NCBI RefSeq assembly: GCF_042920265.1
Contig: NZ_JBDQZI010000010.1
Location: forward strand, 93,876-157,875
DNA: 64,000 bases
Reading direction: 5' to 3'
DNA from: Lysinibacillus_B sp042920265
GTDB taxonomy: Bacteria > Bacillota > Bacilli > Bacillales_A > Planococcaceae
The first letter of the stretch is position 1; every line of letters begins with the position of its first letter. Both the position numbers and the translations under genes were made by a program. A model generated the notes under the pieces. The model saw only the letters and a list, made by a program, of their open reading frames with translations, searched no databases and was not told the origin of the DNA. Positions 1 to 8,383 of the stretch are shown here, piece after piece.

Positions 1-1288
1 CTACTAAAAATAGTTTTAATCCTTCTTGTTGTGGTGCAGCTAAACGACCAACCGCCCCAAAATCAAGAATCGTCGTGACGCCACTTCGGTTGTCAATATA
101 CACATTCCCTGGATGTGGATCGGCATGAAAAATACCTGAAATCAGTGCCTGTTCTAAAAAGTTATAAAGGAGCGTTTCTGCAAATTTGTGTCGGTCAATC
201 TTAAACTTCTCAAATACTTCATCCGCGCTAGCAACCGATACACCGTCAATATACTCCATAACGAGTATGTTTTCATTGCTGTACTGTGTATAAACACGCG
301 GTACATTAACCTTCAATACAGATGTCCCCATCATATTCATAACTTGCATCATATTACGTGCTTCAATTTCAAAATTAATTTCTTCTTTTAATGCTAACGC
401 AAAACCAATTGCCAGTTCTTTAAACCCTAAGTTTTCTGCCCATGTAGATTTTTCCGTAATCCACTTTGAAAACTCTACTAAAATCCCTAAGTCATCTTGC
501 ATAATTTCCTTTACTTCTGGACGTAGTAATTTCACAACTACTTGTTCATTTGTGTCACGTAACACAGCTGTATGTACTTGGCCAATCGAAGCGGCGGCTA
601 AAGGCTTTTCACTAAAGTAGCTAAACACTTCATCAACTGGTGATGGTACATTTTGACGCAAAATGGCATCTACTTGCTCTTTTGACAACTGCGGTGCATT
701 GCTCTGTAGTTTTTCGAGTTCTTCAATAAACACCGGTGAGAATAATTCTTTACGTGTCGATAACACTTGCCCAAATTTCACAAAGATGCCACCACACTGC
801 TCTAACGTCAGTCGCAACGCAAGCGCTAATTCTCTTTCATCCTCACGATTTCGAACATATTTCATCGTCCGCGTAATCCCATTCGTCATCGCAATACGGA
901 CTACGTGGCGCAGTCGCTTTTGCCGACGCCAATAGATGAAAAGTCTCTTAAAAAAATTATTTTTTCCTTTCAAAGGGGCGCCATTTTCGTCCAATGAAAT
1001 GGGATCGAATAATTCAAAAAATAAATAAAGTAACATAGAAATGAGCAGCATGCTGCCAAACCATAAAAGCGTTGCGACATTTAAGACATTTTCTATAAGC
1101 CCTTCTGTGTTTACAGGGTTATCACGTAAATACGTATACCAAAACACAAATGTTGTGAATGAAACACTTAGTACAACAGATAAGATTCGTTTTACTAGAT
1201 TAACATTAAAACCAATTAATCGACCACTCACGAAAAAAATCAAGATTGATGCAATGATGACTTGCATCGTCAACTGCCAAACATCCAT
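1..1288 (-). CDS. UbiB/AarF (ABC1) family atypical kinase, 3' end outside the window
   Basis: My own reverse-strand translation gives an open frame of 429 codons running off the left edge. The start ATG at 1288 is preceded by AAAGGGTG. Residues 1-90 or so hold two hydrophobic stretches, then come the family marks: KFGQVLSTRKE (the KxGQ motif), AAASIGQVH (the Ala-rich nucleotide loop), HADPHPGN (catalytic loop) and LDFGAVG (metal-binding DFG). UbiB/Coq8 proteins are membrane-associated atypical kinases/ATPases linked to isoprenoid-quinone homeostasis; in Firmicutes the substrate is not established. The N-terminal membrane segments are unusual because many UbiB proteins carry theirs at the C-terminus. 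The start lies 13 bases after the OsmC-like stop, so the two are probably cotranscribed. Confidence 0.9.
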   Translation of the reverse strand, partial: MDVWQLTMQVIIASILIFFVSGRLIGFNVNLVKRILSVVLSVSFTTFVFWYTYLRDNPVNTEGLIENVLNVATLLWFGSMLLISMLLYLFFELFDPISLDENGAPLKGKNNFFKRLFIYWRRQKRLRHVVRIAMTNGITRTMKYVRNREDERELALALRLTLEQCGGIFVKFGQVLSTRKELFSPVFIEELEKLQSNAPQLSKEQVDAILRQNVPSPVDEVFSYFSEKPLAAASIGQVHTAVLRDTNEQVVVKLLRPEVKEIMQDDLGILVEFSKWITEKSTWAENLGFKELAIGFALALKEEINFEIEARNMMQVMNMMGTSVLKVNVPRVYTQYSNENILVMEYIDGVSVASADEVFEKFKIDRHKFAETLLYNFLEQALISGIFHADPHPGNVYIDNRSGVTTILDFGAVGRLAAPQQEGLKLFLV

Positions 1289-1301
1289 TCACTCACACCC
1301 T

Positions 1302-1736
1302 TTACTCCATCGTTACATTCACCTTTATCTCCACATTGCCTTTTAGTGCTTTACTAATCATGCACGTTTGCTCCGCCTTATGCGCAAGACGTGTGGCAAT
1401 CCGTTCATTTCGTTCATTCTTTTCAGCAAGTTTTAATTGGAGGTTGTGTATAATTTGTTCGTAAGTAAAGACGCCATTTGTTACATCAACGATCCCTTCC
1501 GATGTCATATTTAACATCGCCTGAATATCAGAACGTTCGAGCATGGCCGCAAGCGAAATAAGGTAGCATGTCGCTGCCGCCCCTAATAACATCTCATCTG
1601 GATTCGTGCCAATGCCTGGACCGTTCATTTCAGGGGGAATTGAAATCGCTGTCGATAATCGTTCAGCGTGTAATGTCCCCACATCATTGCGTCCGCCTGC
1701 CCACGTTGTTTGTAATGTAAATGTATGCTGTGTCAC
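1302..1736 (-). CDS. OsmC/Ohr-family peroxiredoxin-like protein
   Basis: 144 residues, the usual OsmC length. The two family cysteines are visible: C57 in the helix ATCYLISLAAMLE and C125 in EQTCMISKAL. These are the peroxidatic and resolving cysteines of OsmC/Ohr thiol peroxidases, which reduce organic hydroperoxides using thiol or lipoyl donors. The NPDEMLLGAAATCYL segment resembles the SACOL1771-type subgroup rather than Ohr proper. It sits directly upstream of the UbiB-like gene on the same strand, and a terminator separates it from the methyltransferase gene behind it. Assignment to the superfamily is secure; the actual substrate is not. Confidence 0.85.
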   Translation of the reverse strand: MTQHTFTLQTTWAGGRNDVGTLHAERLSTAISIPPEMNGPGIGTNPDEMLLGAAATCYLISLAAMLERSDIQAMLNMTSEGIVDVTNGVFTYEQIIHNLQLKLAEKNERNERIATRLAHKAEQTCMISKALKGNVEIKVNVTME

Positions 1737-1818
1737 GTGAAAACCTCTCCATTTCCCAAAATAATCTGTATATTTACTATGATAGGGACTTCAAGAAAGA
1801 ATCACAAGTAATAGAAAG

Positions 1819-1852
1819 GGAGGTCTAAAAAGCTAAAGCTTTTCAAACCTCC
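1819..1852 (-). terminator. Rho-independent terminator after the methyltransferase gene
   Basis: An inverted repeat GGAGGT...ACCTCC with an inner AAAAGC/GCTTTT stem lies 5 bases downstream of the methyltransferase stop on the reverse strand and is followed by a pyrimidine-rich tail. Confidence 0.7.
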
Positions 1853-1856
1853 TCCT

Positions 1857-2792
1857 TTATTCACACAATAACACTTCTCTACTAAAGTTCCCTTTTTTCA
1901 CGACGGCACGGTCCACTACTTTAAATCCAGCAACCATGAGCAACTCATCCATCGGTTCCACTGTCACAAATAAAACGCGTTCGGCAATGCGACGAGCGGA
2001 CGTAACAATTGACTGCAAACTAACCGAATCACTATGGGTAAACACGTTATACGGCATATCAATAATTGCGACATCATAATGCTCTAAGATCTCTTCAATC
2101 GGGCCAAGCTGCACTTCGCCTTGTAAGCCAAAATGCGCGATATTTTTTCGCGAACCTGATGTGACAAACCAATTCATATCCCGCCCCATAATCGGAATAC
2201 CCATTGAGAGCGCCTCAACTAATACCGTTCCAACACCACAACACGGGTCAATTACACGCTTTCCCTCAATAACAGGCACTGCAATATTAACGAGTGCTCT
2301 TGCTACTTTTGTACTGAGTGCTGTCGAGTATTGCTGTGGGCGCTCTTGATGTGCTAGCCAAACAGCCTTCCCTTCCACAAGCTCTCCAAAGTAAAAAGTG
2401 TCATGAATCTGCACGACACCAAATATCACATCCGGTGACGTTAAATCCGGTTCCCCTTCAATCGCTAGTGCGAGCTGTCTCTCTGTCGCACGCCTTTTCG
2501 TATGTGCCCATTTAGCAGTTCCACTAAGAGCTACATCATTTAATGACACGACACGGTATGTTTTGTCCTCAAGTTGAATATCCGTCAGCTGTTTACACAG
2601 CACTTCTACACTCGCTGCCTTAAATTGAATCGCTAGCCTTGCACGTATAAACGGGCTTCGACTCGGCTCTACTTTTACAGGTGAAATGAGTACATTTTCC
2701 TCGGTGTCCGTCCCAAAAAACGCACGCATTTCCATACGGCATAGCGCCGTTTCATCTGGGCGCCAGCCGTATTTGTATAAGTATGAAACCAT
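1857..2792 (-). CDS. TRM11-like SAM-dependent RNA/DNA methyltransferase
   Basis: 311 residues. The C-terminal half is a Rossmann methyltransferase: DPCCGVGTVLVEAL is the SAM-binding motif I, followed by an acidic loop (GRDMNW) and IDMPYN, which stands in for the (D/N)PPY motif IV of amino-methyltransferases. The N-terminal half (about residues 1-150) has the layout of the TRM11/THUMP-associated family that methylates guanine N2 in tRNA. The Met in place of the first Pro of the PPY motif (DMPY) is a mild deviation. The start overlaps the stop of the upstream gene by one base (TAATG), so translation is coupled. Substrate is inferred from the family only. Confidence 0.8.
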   Translation of the reverse strand: MVSYLYKYGWRPDETALCRMEMRAFFGTDTEENVLISPVKVEPSRSPFIRARLAIQFKAASVEVLCKQLTDIQLEDKTYRVVSLNDVALSGTAKWAHTKRRATERQLALAIEGEPDLTSPDVIFGVVQIHDTFYFGELVEGKAVWLAHQERPQQYSTALSTKVARALVNIAVPVIEGKRVIDPCCGVGTVLVEALSMGIPIMGRDMNWFVTSGSRKNIAHFGLQGEVQLGPIEEILEHYDVAIIDMPYNVFTHSDSVSLQSIVTSARRIAERVLFVTVEPMDELLMVAGFKVVDRAVVKKGNFSREVLLCE

Positions 2793-3238
2793 TATGCTTC
2801 TAACACTCCAAGCATTTTTGTCACAAAGCCGATTAATAACTCATATGCCTGTTCTAATGTTTCTTCGCCTGTAAAGCCTTCTATTGCATCTAATGCAATA
2901 TTCACTTCCCACAGACCTTCATCTCCTGAGAACATGGCACTAGACGAACCTAACATCCCTTTTAAGTTATCACGTAAATACGTTTTTAATTGTTGATTCA
3001 CTTTTTTTTGTAATCGTAAACCGAATAATGCCGTGTATACTTTAAACATTTCATCGAATTCTAACACAACGGCATCAATTTTAGCCTCTGTAAAATCACT
3101 TGACTGTGCATATAAAAACTCTTCTTGATGCGCTTTTAAGTAGCTAATATTTTGCTGCAAAAATGCAGCTGTTTCAACTGCTAACGTTTCCTCTGTTTCT
3201 TTGTGGCAACGCTCTAGGGCGCTCACTGTAAATGCCAT
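2792..3238 (-). CDS. Conserved hypothetical protein, cytoplasmic, helix-rich
   Basis: 148 residues from the ATG at 3238, chosen because GGAGGG stands six bases upstream; the earlier in-frame start at 3265 would place that ribosome site inside the gene. I do not recognise the family. The sequence is acidic, predicted helical, without membrane segments, signal peptide or catalytic motif. Its stop overlaps the start of the TRM11-like methyltransferase gene (TAATG), so the pair forms a translationally coupled unit and the protein may assist or accompany that enzyme; this is inference from gene order alone. Confidence 0.75.
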   Translation of the reverse strand: MAFTVSALERCHKETEETLAVETAAFLQQNISYLKAHQEEFLYAQSSDFTEAKIDAVVLEFDEMFKVYTALFGLRLQKKVNQQLKTYLRDNLKGMLGSSSAMFSGDEGLWEVNIALDAIEGFTGEETLEQAYELLIGFVTKMLGVLEA

Positions 3239-3369
3239 AACAATCCCTCCAAATAATATTTCCATATGTAGTATAGCGCAAATTGTAACAACGATGAGAA
3301 CAATTGCTGTTTCATTCGAGCTAAAATGTACGACGTGGTATAATTAGGAAAAAAGAAGAGGTGATCTGT

Positions 3370-3651
3370 ATGCAAGCAAATAAACCGGTAACAGAAGTTT
3401 TATTGAAACATAAGGAACACCAAAGCATTCAAGAATTAGCAGAAACACTTGAAAAAATCGCGCAAAAATTACGAACAGAGGGGCAATTTATATTTGTACA
3501 AGGCACTGAGCAAGTGGTGGTAGCACCAAGTGGACAAGTGAAAGTTGAATATGAATATACGAAAAAAGGGGAAAAACACTCATTCGAGATCGAATTTGAC
3601 TGGTACGAAGGGATACACCCAAAACAAAAATTATCTATGGGCATTGAATAA
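3370..3651 (+). CDS. Amphi-Trp domain protein
   Basis: 93 residues from the ATG at 3370, which has GAGGTGAT six bases upstream (the GTG at 3361 overlaps that site and is rejected). The pattern matches the amphi-Trp domain: EVLLKHKEHQS, LAETLEKIAQKLR, then two beta strands and the C-terminal FEIEFDWYEG. The function of the domain is unknown. It starts a forward unit that may continue into the SDR gene 76 bases downstream. A TATAAT hexamer at 3339-3344 is a plausible -10, but the -35 is poor. Confidence 0.75.
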   Translation: MQANKPVTEVLLKHKEHQSIQELAETLEKIAQKLRTEGQFIFVQGTEQVVVAPSGQVKVEYEYTKKGEKHSFEIEFDWYEGIHPKQKLSMGIE

Positions 3652-3727
3652 AAAAGAGGTAGACTTCTGATGTGTTCCTCTTCAGCTAAAAATGTAAAAC
3701 AGAAACTACAAAAGGAGCGTGTTTTAT

Positions 3728-4483
3728 ATGGCAAAACTACAAGATAAAGTCATTATGATTACAGGTGGTGCTGGCGGAATCGGTCGCGGGATGGCACTAG
3801 CTATGGTAAAAGAGGGCGCAAAAGTAGTGATCGTTGACTTAAACGAAGAAGCTGGCCGTAAAACAGAGGCTGAATTACAAGCCCTTTCACCTGATTCTTC
3901 ATTTATTCCATTTAATTTAACCGAGCACGATCAATTAAAAGGATTAGTAGAGCAAGTGGTGAAGAAGTACGGTAAACTAAACGTGTTAGTCAACAATGCA
4001 CACGTATCAAAACAAGTTCCATTCCTAGAAACGACAAAAGAACATATGGACCTATCGTTTAACACAGGCTTCTACCCTACGTTCTATTTAATGCAAGCGG
4101 CCATTCCGCACTTAAAAGAAACGAAAGGGAATATTATTAACTTCGCTTCGGGCGCTGGTTTAAAAGGACATGCGACGCAAGGTTCCTATGCAGCAGCAAA
4201 AGAAGCGATCCGCGCCATTACGCGTGTCGCCGCAAATGAATTCGGTAAAGACGGCATTAATATTAACTTAATCTCACCTATCGCAAATTCAGAAGGTGTT
4301 CGTCAATGGGCGGAAGCACAACCAGAGTACTACAAAGAAGTGTTAAAAAGTATTCCACTTGGTCGCTTCGGTGATCCAGAAGAGGATATCGGTAAAGTAG
4401 CGGTATTCTTAGCTTCTGACGACTGCAAATACATGACAGGTCAGACATTTATGGTAGACGGCGGCTCCATTATGCTTCACTAA
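3728..4483 (+). CDS. Short-chain dehydrogenase/reductase (SDR)
   Basis: 251 residues. The start ATG at 3728 is used because AGGAGCG precedes it; the GTG at 3719 sits in that ribosome site. Classical SDR features: TGGAGGIG at 12-19 (dinucleotide binding), NNAH at 89-92, catalytic S141, Y154 and K158 (YAAAK), and the C-terminal TGQTFMVDGG. D37 after the second strand suggests a preference for NAD(H). It is a cytoplasmic NAD-dependent oxidoreductase whose substrate cannot be read from the sequence; NNAH for the usual NNAG is a small variation. A strong hairpin terminator follows. Confidence 0.85.
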   Translation: MAKLQDKVIMITGGAGGIGRGMALAMVKEGAKVVIVDLNEEAGRKTEAELQALSPDSSFIPFNLTEHDQLKGLVEQVVKKYGKLNVLVNNAHVSKQVPFLETTKEHMDLSFNTGFYPTFYLMQAAIPHLKETKGNIINFASGAGLKGHATQGSYAAAKEAIRAITRVAANEFGKDGININLISPIANSEGVRQWAEAQPEYYKEVLKSIPLGRFGDPEEDIGKVAVFLASDDCKYMTGQTFMVDGGSIMLH

Positions 4484-4492
4484 GCGTACTAA

Positions 4493-4537
4493 AAAAATCG
4501 GCAAGTTCTTCTAACGTAAGAAGACTTGCCGATTTTT
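4493..4537. terminator. Bidirectional terminator between SDR and fic
   Basis: AAAAATCGGCAAGT and ACTTGCCGATTTTT form a long stem with A-tract and T-tract on either side, so it can end both convergent transcripts (SDR forward, fic reverse). Confidence 0.85.
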
Positions 4538-5108
4538 AGATCGATAATGTTCTATAAAAAATGTGTTCAAGCAATGTCGTATCCACAACTGATTCAATCA
4601 TCGCTTGCATGTATTCATCTTTTTCGAGACTTGCATAATCCCATTCATAGCCTTTTGTACGTGCATAAGCATGAATGAAGATACGTGTTGCACGTCCGTT
4701 CCCTTCACGGAAAGGATGCAACATATTTAGCTCTGTTTTAAAATGAGCTAAACGTTTTGCAGCCATTTCAATATCCTGCCAATCTTCTTCTACCTGTATC
4801 GCCTTAAATATTTCATCGGCCATTTGGTCAATATATTGAAACTGGCAAAACCGCGTGGTCCCTTTCGATAGTTGTACTCTACGAAACTGACCAGCAAAAG
4901 TATAAATATCTTGAAATAAATAGCGATGTAAGTCCATGAAACTACGCTTCGTAAAGTGCGAAACCTTATAAAGACCATTTTCAATTTCTAGCGCACGAAT
5001 CATAAATGCATAAGCTTCTGCTCTTTCTAGCTGTTCCATCGTTTGGATGCCTAATTTATTATGAGTTAATAAGTACGATACATCTGCACCAAAATTATAC
5101 TTTTCCAA
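4536..5108 (-). CDS. Fic-domain AMP-transferase toxin (fic-1)
   Basis: 190 residues. The active-site loop HPFREGNGRATR at 131-142 fits the HxFx(D/E)GNGRxxR consensus of Fic enzymes that transfer AMP to a protein hydroxyl; the flap TFAGQFRRVQLSKG at 70-83 is also present. No inhibitory (S/T)xxxE(G/N) helix is evident at either end, as expected for a class I Fic protein held in check by a separate antitoxin. The only in-frame start before an upstream stop is TTG at 5108, inside the last codons of the small gene 5095-5268; the next option is ATG at 5039, which would remove part of the fold. The overlap implies translational coupling. A target such as DNA gyrase is known for some relatives, not shown here. 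Confidence 0.85.
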   Translation of the reverse strand: MEKYNFGADVSYLLTHNKLGIQTMEQLERAEAYAFMIRALEIENGLYKVSHFTKRSFMDLHRYLFQDIYTFAGQFRRVQLSKGTTRFCQFQYIDQMADEIFKAIQVEEDWQDIEMAAKRLAHFKTELNMLHPFREGNGRATRIFIHAYARTKGYEWDYASLEKDEYMQAMIESVVDTTLLEHIFYRTLSI

Positions 5109-5268
5109 GCTCTAACACTTCTTTTATCATATTTGGTGTTAGTTTTTTCCCTGCATTGACCGTTTCAATGGCCTTTAAAGCAAGTTCTTCGTTTACATGT
5201 AAATCTTCTAGGGCTAGGTTTTTTTCTACACGTTTAAATTCAAGTGAGTCTATCACAATCTTTTTCAT
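5095..5268 (-). CDS. VbhA-like Fic antitoxin, 57 residues
   Basis: Found by reading the reverse strand directly: ATG at 5268, ribosome site AGGGGGG seven bases upstream, 57 codons, TAA at 5095-5097. The protein begins MKKIVIDSLEF and ends IKEVLELGKV. The core AIETVNAGKKLTPNMIKEVL has the helix-turn-helix-like layout of VbhA-family antitoxins that bind class I Fic toxins. The (S/T)xxxE(G/N) inhibitory motif is not obvious; the nearest candidate is NLALED around residues 17-22. It overlaps fic-1 by 14 bases, the usual antitoxin-first order. Assignment rests on position, size and this weak similarity. Confidence 0.65.
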   Translation of the reverse strand: MKKIVIDSLEFKRVEKNLALEDLHVNEELALKAIETVNAGKKLTPNMIKEVLELGKV

Positions 5269-5566
5269 CGTTTCGCCCCCCTATACGTTCTATTATACAT
5301 GAAATGAGGGCAATTATACAGCGCCGAGCCTGCAAATAAAGCGATCAATTAGACTCATTTTAAGTGTCTTTCTACCCCGAAAATCCCCCTTCCCTTTCAC
5401 ACCCACCATATAAGGTTATTGTAGAACCACTCACTTTATGCCACACTTTTTTGTTGTTTCGTGCAATGAACACACCCTTCCGAAACTGATTCGAAAGGGC
5501 GGTGAGTTATAAATATTTATTACTCCATTTATCCTAGTACTGAATCACCTAGGCAATCGTTCTATT
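5269..5566. other. Intergenic, promoter side of the fic operon
   Basis: About 300 bases with no credible gene on either strand. It should contain the promoter of the antitoxin-fic pair near its left end. I see no repeat or RNA motif in it. Confidence 0.5.
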
Positions 5567-5662
5567 TCACGCATAAGCCAGTATGGCGATTACGACACCA
5601 ATAACTGTTGCAAAAACGACATAAATAAATTTAGCAAGTATGTCTCTTGTTCCTCCAGACAT
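5567..5662 (-). CDS. 31-residue single-pass membrane peptide
   Basis: ATG at 5662 with a perfect AGGAGG eight bases upstream, 31 codons and a TGA stop at 5567-5569. The peptide opens MSGGTRDILAKF and continues as one hydrophobic helix (IYVVFATVIGVVIAILAYA) to its last residue. Such tiny membrane proteins are common in Bacillales and may be structural, stress-related or toxin-like; nothing in the sequence decides. It stands alone between fic and the CoiA-like gene. Evidence for translation is the strong ribosome site and the clean hydrophobic profile. Confidence 0.6.
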   Translation of the reverse strand: MSGGTRDILAKFIYVVFATVIGVVIAILAYA

Positions 5663-5764
5663 ATTGGTTCCTCCTATTCACAGTATGTACTCTCGATGCA
5701 ATAATAGAGGTTCCACTAGCTATTGCCTAAATTCATTGGGGATATACTCCTACAAAACCGTTCA

Positions 5765-5800
5765 AAACAAAAATCCCGATTCTATGAAAAGAATCGAGAA
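5765..5800 (-). terminator. Terminator of the CoiA-like gene
   Basis: On the reverse strand, CTCGATTCT pairs with AGAATCGGG and is followed by a T-rich tail, 10 to 40 bases after the stop at 5810. Confidence 0.75.
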
Positions 5801-5809
5801 GGAATTGAG

Positions 5810-6652
5810 TTAATCGATATATTGCTTAGCAAATAATGATAAATCCATCTGATTGATTTTAAAATCAGCGCCACTATAAATCACAAGCTCCATCTCCTGC
5901 TCTTTATCTAGCCCTATATCACCTATCCCTATGAAAGTGAGTGTTTGTCCACTTTCAAGTGCTTGATCGATGGCACTAAACTTATTTAAGTAGCTACTAT
6001 TCAATCTTTCTTTCACAAAAGCCTCTGGATATGTGACCTTTAACAACTGCTCGTTATACTGAATCATCACATCAGCAACACTCCCGACTAACACAATCGA
6101 ACGCACATAACCTAACACGAGACGAACTTGGCCAACATCTTTAAATGTCAGCTCATTGACAAAGCGCTTACGAATTGCCTTCCCTTTTACGTATGAATCG
6201 TCTTCTAATAAATCACCGTCATACAAAGTCATTTGCCTATATTTTTTTCGTGCTTGCTTCGCTGGCTGATTACTGCCTTTTCGGGATAACCTTGCTTCTT
6301 TTATCGCTTTGTGCTCTTCCACAGTTTCTTCAAACATTTTTGCAGCATCTCGCAAAGCATTTTGTCTACGGTTTCTACTAATTGTAATCGTTGCATCTTC
6401 AGCTAGAGCAGCACCCAGTTCTAACATGTTACGATTCACATTGTACATGCAGTCTGTACTATGATGACGTAATCGCCACGTTTTAAAATGTGCCTTCTTG
6501 CCACCACTATACGAAAGCAATGCCGGACACCCCTCCGTAGGACAATACAGCTTCCCTTTAAACCGTTTTTTATATGTCTGTTTGTTCATGTCACTTAGAT
6601 GTACGATTTTCTCTAAACCATCAACTAAATATCGCCCGTTTGAAATACGCAT
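5810..6652 (-). CDS. Hypothetical protein with CoiA-like N-terminal zinc-binding segment
   Basis: 280 residues. Residues about 35-70 contain CPTEGC, then H...HH and a final C before MYNVNR, a C-x4-C ... H-x4-C arrangement like the putative metal site in the N-terminal part of competence/CoiA-like proteins. The CoiA nuclease core motifs are not evident in the remainder, which looks mixed alpha/beta with a basic, low-complexity middle (around 130-155). No partner genes; it is flanked by terminators, so it is a single-gene unit. A nucleic-acid-related role is an inference from the zinc-binding segment only. Confidence 0.6.
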   Translation of the reverse strand: MRISNGRYLVDGLEKIVHLSDMNKQTYKKRFKGKLYCPTEGCPALLSYSGGKKAHFKTWRLRHHSTDCMYNVNRNMLELGAALAEDATITISRNRRQNALRDAAKMFEETVEEHKAIKEARLSRKGSNQPAKQARKKYRQMTLYDGDLLEDDSYVKGKAIRKRFVNELTFKDVGQVRLVLGYVRSIVLVGSVADVMIQYNEQLLKVTYPEAFVKERLNSSYLNKFSAIDQALESGQTLTFIGIGDIGLDKEQEMELVIYSGADFKINQMDLSLFAKQYID

Positions 6653-6673
6653 ACCATCCCTCCCCCCAAAACA

Positions 6674-6715
6674 AAAATCACCTACAATCTCGATGCTAAG
6701 ATGTTAGGTGATTTT
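6674..6715 (-). terminator. Terminator between nudix gene and CoiA-like gene
   Basis: AAAATCACCT and AGGTGATTTT form a perfect ten-base stem; read on the reverse strand it is followed by TTTTTGTTTT. It would end the nudix transcript about 115 bases after its stop and just before the CoiA-like start. Confidence 0.7.
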
Positions 6716-6831
6716 ATGTGTGTATTCAAAAATAATAGAAACGAAACTTTCGCAACTAACAGCTACTACTAGTAAAGCTTTCTATTATTAGTTTATGCTT
6801 TACGAAGCTTGCCATGACTATTTTTACACAT

Positions 6832-7311
6832 TTACAAGTTTTTCTGTTCCACCTCAATTTCATTCTGAAACAGATGGATAAACTCCCGATGGCTTCCTAC
6901 CATTTTTTCAGGAAGCTGTATACATTTAAAGTAGCATACGTCTAACGTTTCCGCACAATCTAACTGAACGGTTCCCTCTACCTCTTTCGTTATGAAAACA
7001 GCTGTCACACAATACAATTCATCGCCATTTGGTGTTTTCATATAATAGTCTTTTCCTGAAAATACATGTAGCAATGTAATATTACGTATACGTAATCCGA
7101 TTTCCTCAAATACTTCTCGTTCCGCTACTTCTTCAAAGCTTTCACCAAGGTTCATCAATCCCCCAGGTAATCCCCATTTTCCCTCAGGGCGCTTTTGCAA
7201 TAATACTTCTCCATCATCATTGACAATGATGACAACTGAACCAGGTAAAATTAAAGGTTTTGTCCCAACATACTGCCTTAAATATTTATAATACTCGATT
7301 TGTTCTGACAT
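6832..7311 (-). CDS. Nudix hydrolase
   Basis: 159 residues with a full Nudix box from G51 to L73 (GLMNLGESFEEVAEREVFEE, then IGL), matching Gx5Ex7REUxEExGU, where the glutamates bind the catalytic divalent metal. Such enzymes hydrolyse X-linked nucleoside diphosphates. The preceding KRPEGKWGLPGG segment is standard for the fold. Specificity (ADP-ribose, oxidised nucleotides or others) cannot be read. It is a single gene bounded by a terminator downstream. Confidence 0.85.
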   Translation of the reverse strand: MSEQIEYYKYLRQYVGTKPLILPGSVVIIVNDDGEVLLQKRPEGKWGLPGGLMNLGESFEEVAEREVFEEIGLRIRNITLLHVFSGKDYYMKTPNGDELYCVTAVFITKEVEGTVQLDCAETLDVCYFKCIQLPEKMVGSHREFIHLFQNEIEVEQKNL

Positions 7312-7669
7312 GTTTGATCATCCTCTTCTATTGTTAAGCAAAATGAAATAGTACGATTCTTATACATCATTCAAAGGCGATCATACTATTTTATACGTTT
7401 TTTATCAAAAGGTGACAGCGAAAAAAACGCCTATATCATAACTCGTACACCCACTAGGAAAAAAGATATAATTTTGAAAATAATACACACTTAAGTGATA
7501 ACGCTTCCATTACCTACTTATCAGCATTTATCGTAAGTTGAGATAATTTGTAATATGTATAATGCTATTTGGATAACCTTGAACCGCTTAATTTTTAATG
7601 TTAAGGTAATAATTGTATTTGAAATTAACCATTAATTCTAATAATTCTAAAATTAGAAAGGATGATTTG
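7312..7669. other. Intergenic, promoter region of the HAD-mtlD pair
   Basis: No gene. AT-rich, with a TATAAT at 7558-7563 that lacks a well-spaced -35, and a cre-like element described separately. Confidence 0.5.
7496..7509 (+). promoter_or_regulatory. Candidate CcpA cre site
   Basis: TGATAACGCTTCCA fits the relaxed cre consensus TGWNANCGNTNNCA at every fixed position and lies upstream of the sugar-phosphate genes at 7670 and 8384, which suits carbon catabolite control. The motif is short and permissive, so chance occurrence is possible. Confidence 0.4.
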
Positions 7670-8335
7670 ATGAAAGCCATTATTTTTGATTTCGATGGCA
7701 CAATTATTGATACGGAAACAGCTTGGTATACCGTATTTAAAAATGCTTATGAGCAATACGGTGTTGAATTATCATTAGATACGTATTCACAATGCCTCGG
7801 TACGAGTCTCCACTCCTTTAATCCGTATACCTACTTAAGCACTCATCACAATATTTCAATGGATTTGGATGCATTCCGAAAAACAATCCACCAAAACCAT
7901 ACGGAACTCATGAAGGCAGAATCTATGAGACCTGGGATTTTAACACTTTTACAGGAAGCTAAAGCAGCCGGTTTAAAAATTGGGCTAGCTAGTAGTTCAC
8001 ACCGCGCATGGATTGATCAATTTATTAACTTACTAGACATTGGTGAGTACTTCGACTGCTATTGTACAGCGGATACAGTCAAACATGTAAAGCCAGATCC
8101 TGAGCTCTATTTCCAAGCATTGGAGCAATTAGGTGTTCAAGCAAACGAAGCAATCGCTATTGAGGATTCACCAAACGGAGCTCGTGCAGCAGTAGCAGCG
8201 GGACTTCATACCCTCGTTATTAAAAACACCATTACAAAACAATTAACTTTTGGCCAAGGTCACCACACAATTGAATCTTTAGCACACTATGAATTACAAC
8301 AGCTTATCGATTGTTTTACGCAAAAAACGATTTAA
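7670..8335 (+). CDS. HAD-superfamily phosphatase (beta-phosphoglucomutase-like subclass IA)
   Basis: 221 residues. The start ATG at 7670 follows AAAGGATG; the upstream in-frame start at 7613 has no ribosome site. HAD motifs: FDFDGT at 6-11 with nucleophile D7 and acid/base D9, ASSS (motif II), KPDPE (motif III lysine) and EDSPNGARA (motif IV). A four-helix cap is inserted after motif I, as in sugar-phosphate phosphatases and phosphoglucomutases. It precedes the mannitol-1-phosphate dehydrogenase gene by 48 bases, so a mannitol-1-phosphate or hexose-phosphate substrate is attractive. The family is certain, the substrate inferred. Confidence 0.85.
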   Translation: MKAIIFDFDGTIIDTETAWYTVFKNAYEQYGVELSLDTYSQCLGTSLHSFNPYTYLSTHHNISMDLDAFRKTIHQNHTELMKAESMRPGILTLLQEAKAAGLKIGLASSSHRAWIDQFINLLDIGEYFDCYCTADTVKHVKPDPELYFQALEQLGVQANEAIAIEDSPNGARAAVAAGLHTLVIKNTITKQLTFGQGHHTIESLAHYELQQLIDCFTQKTI

Positions 8336-8383
8336 TGCACGTCTCTTGTAAAGTTTATATGTACTAAAGGAGAGTGAATAGCT

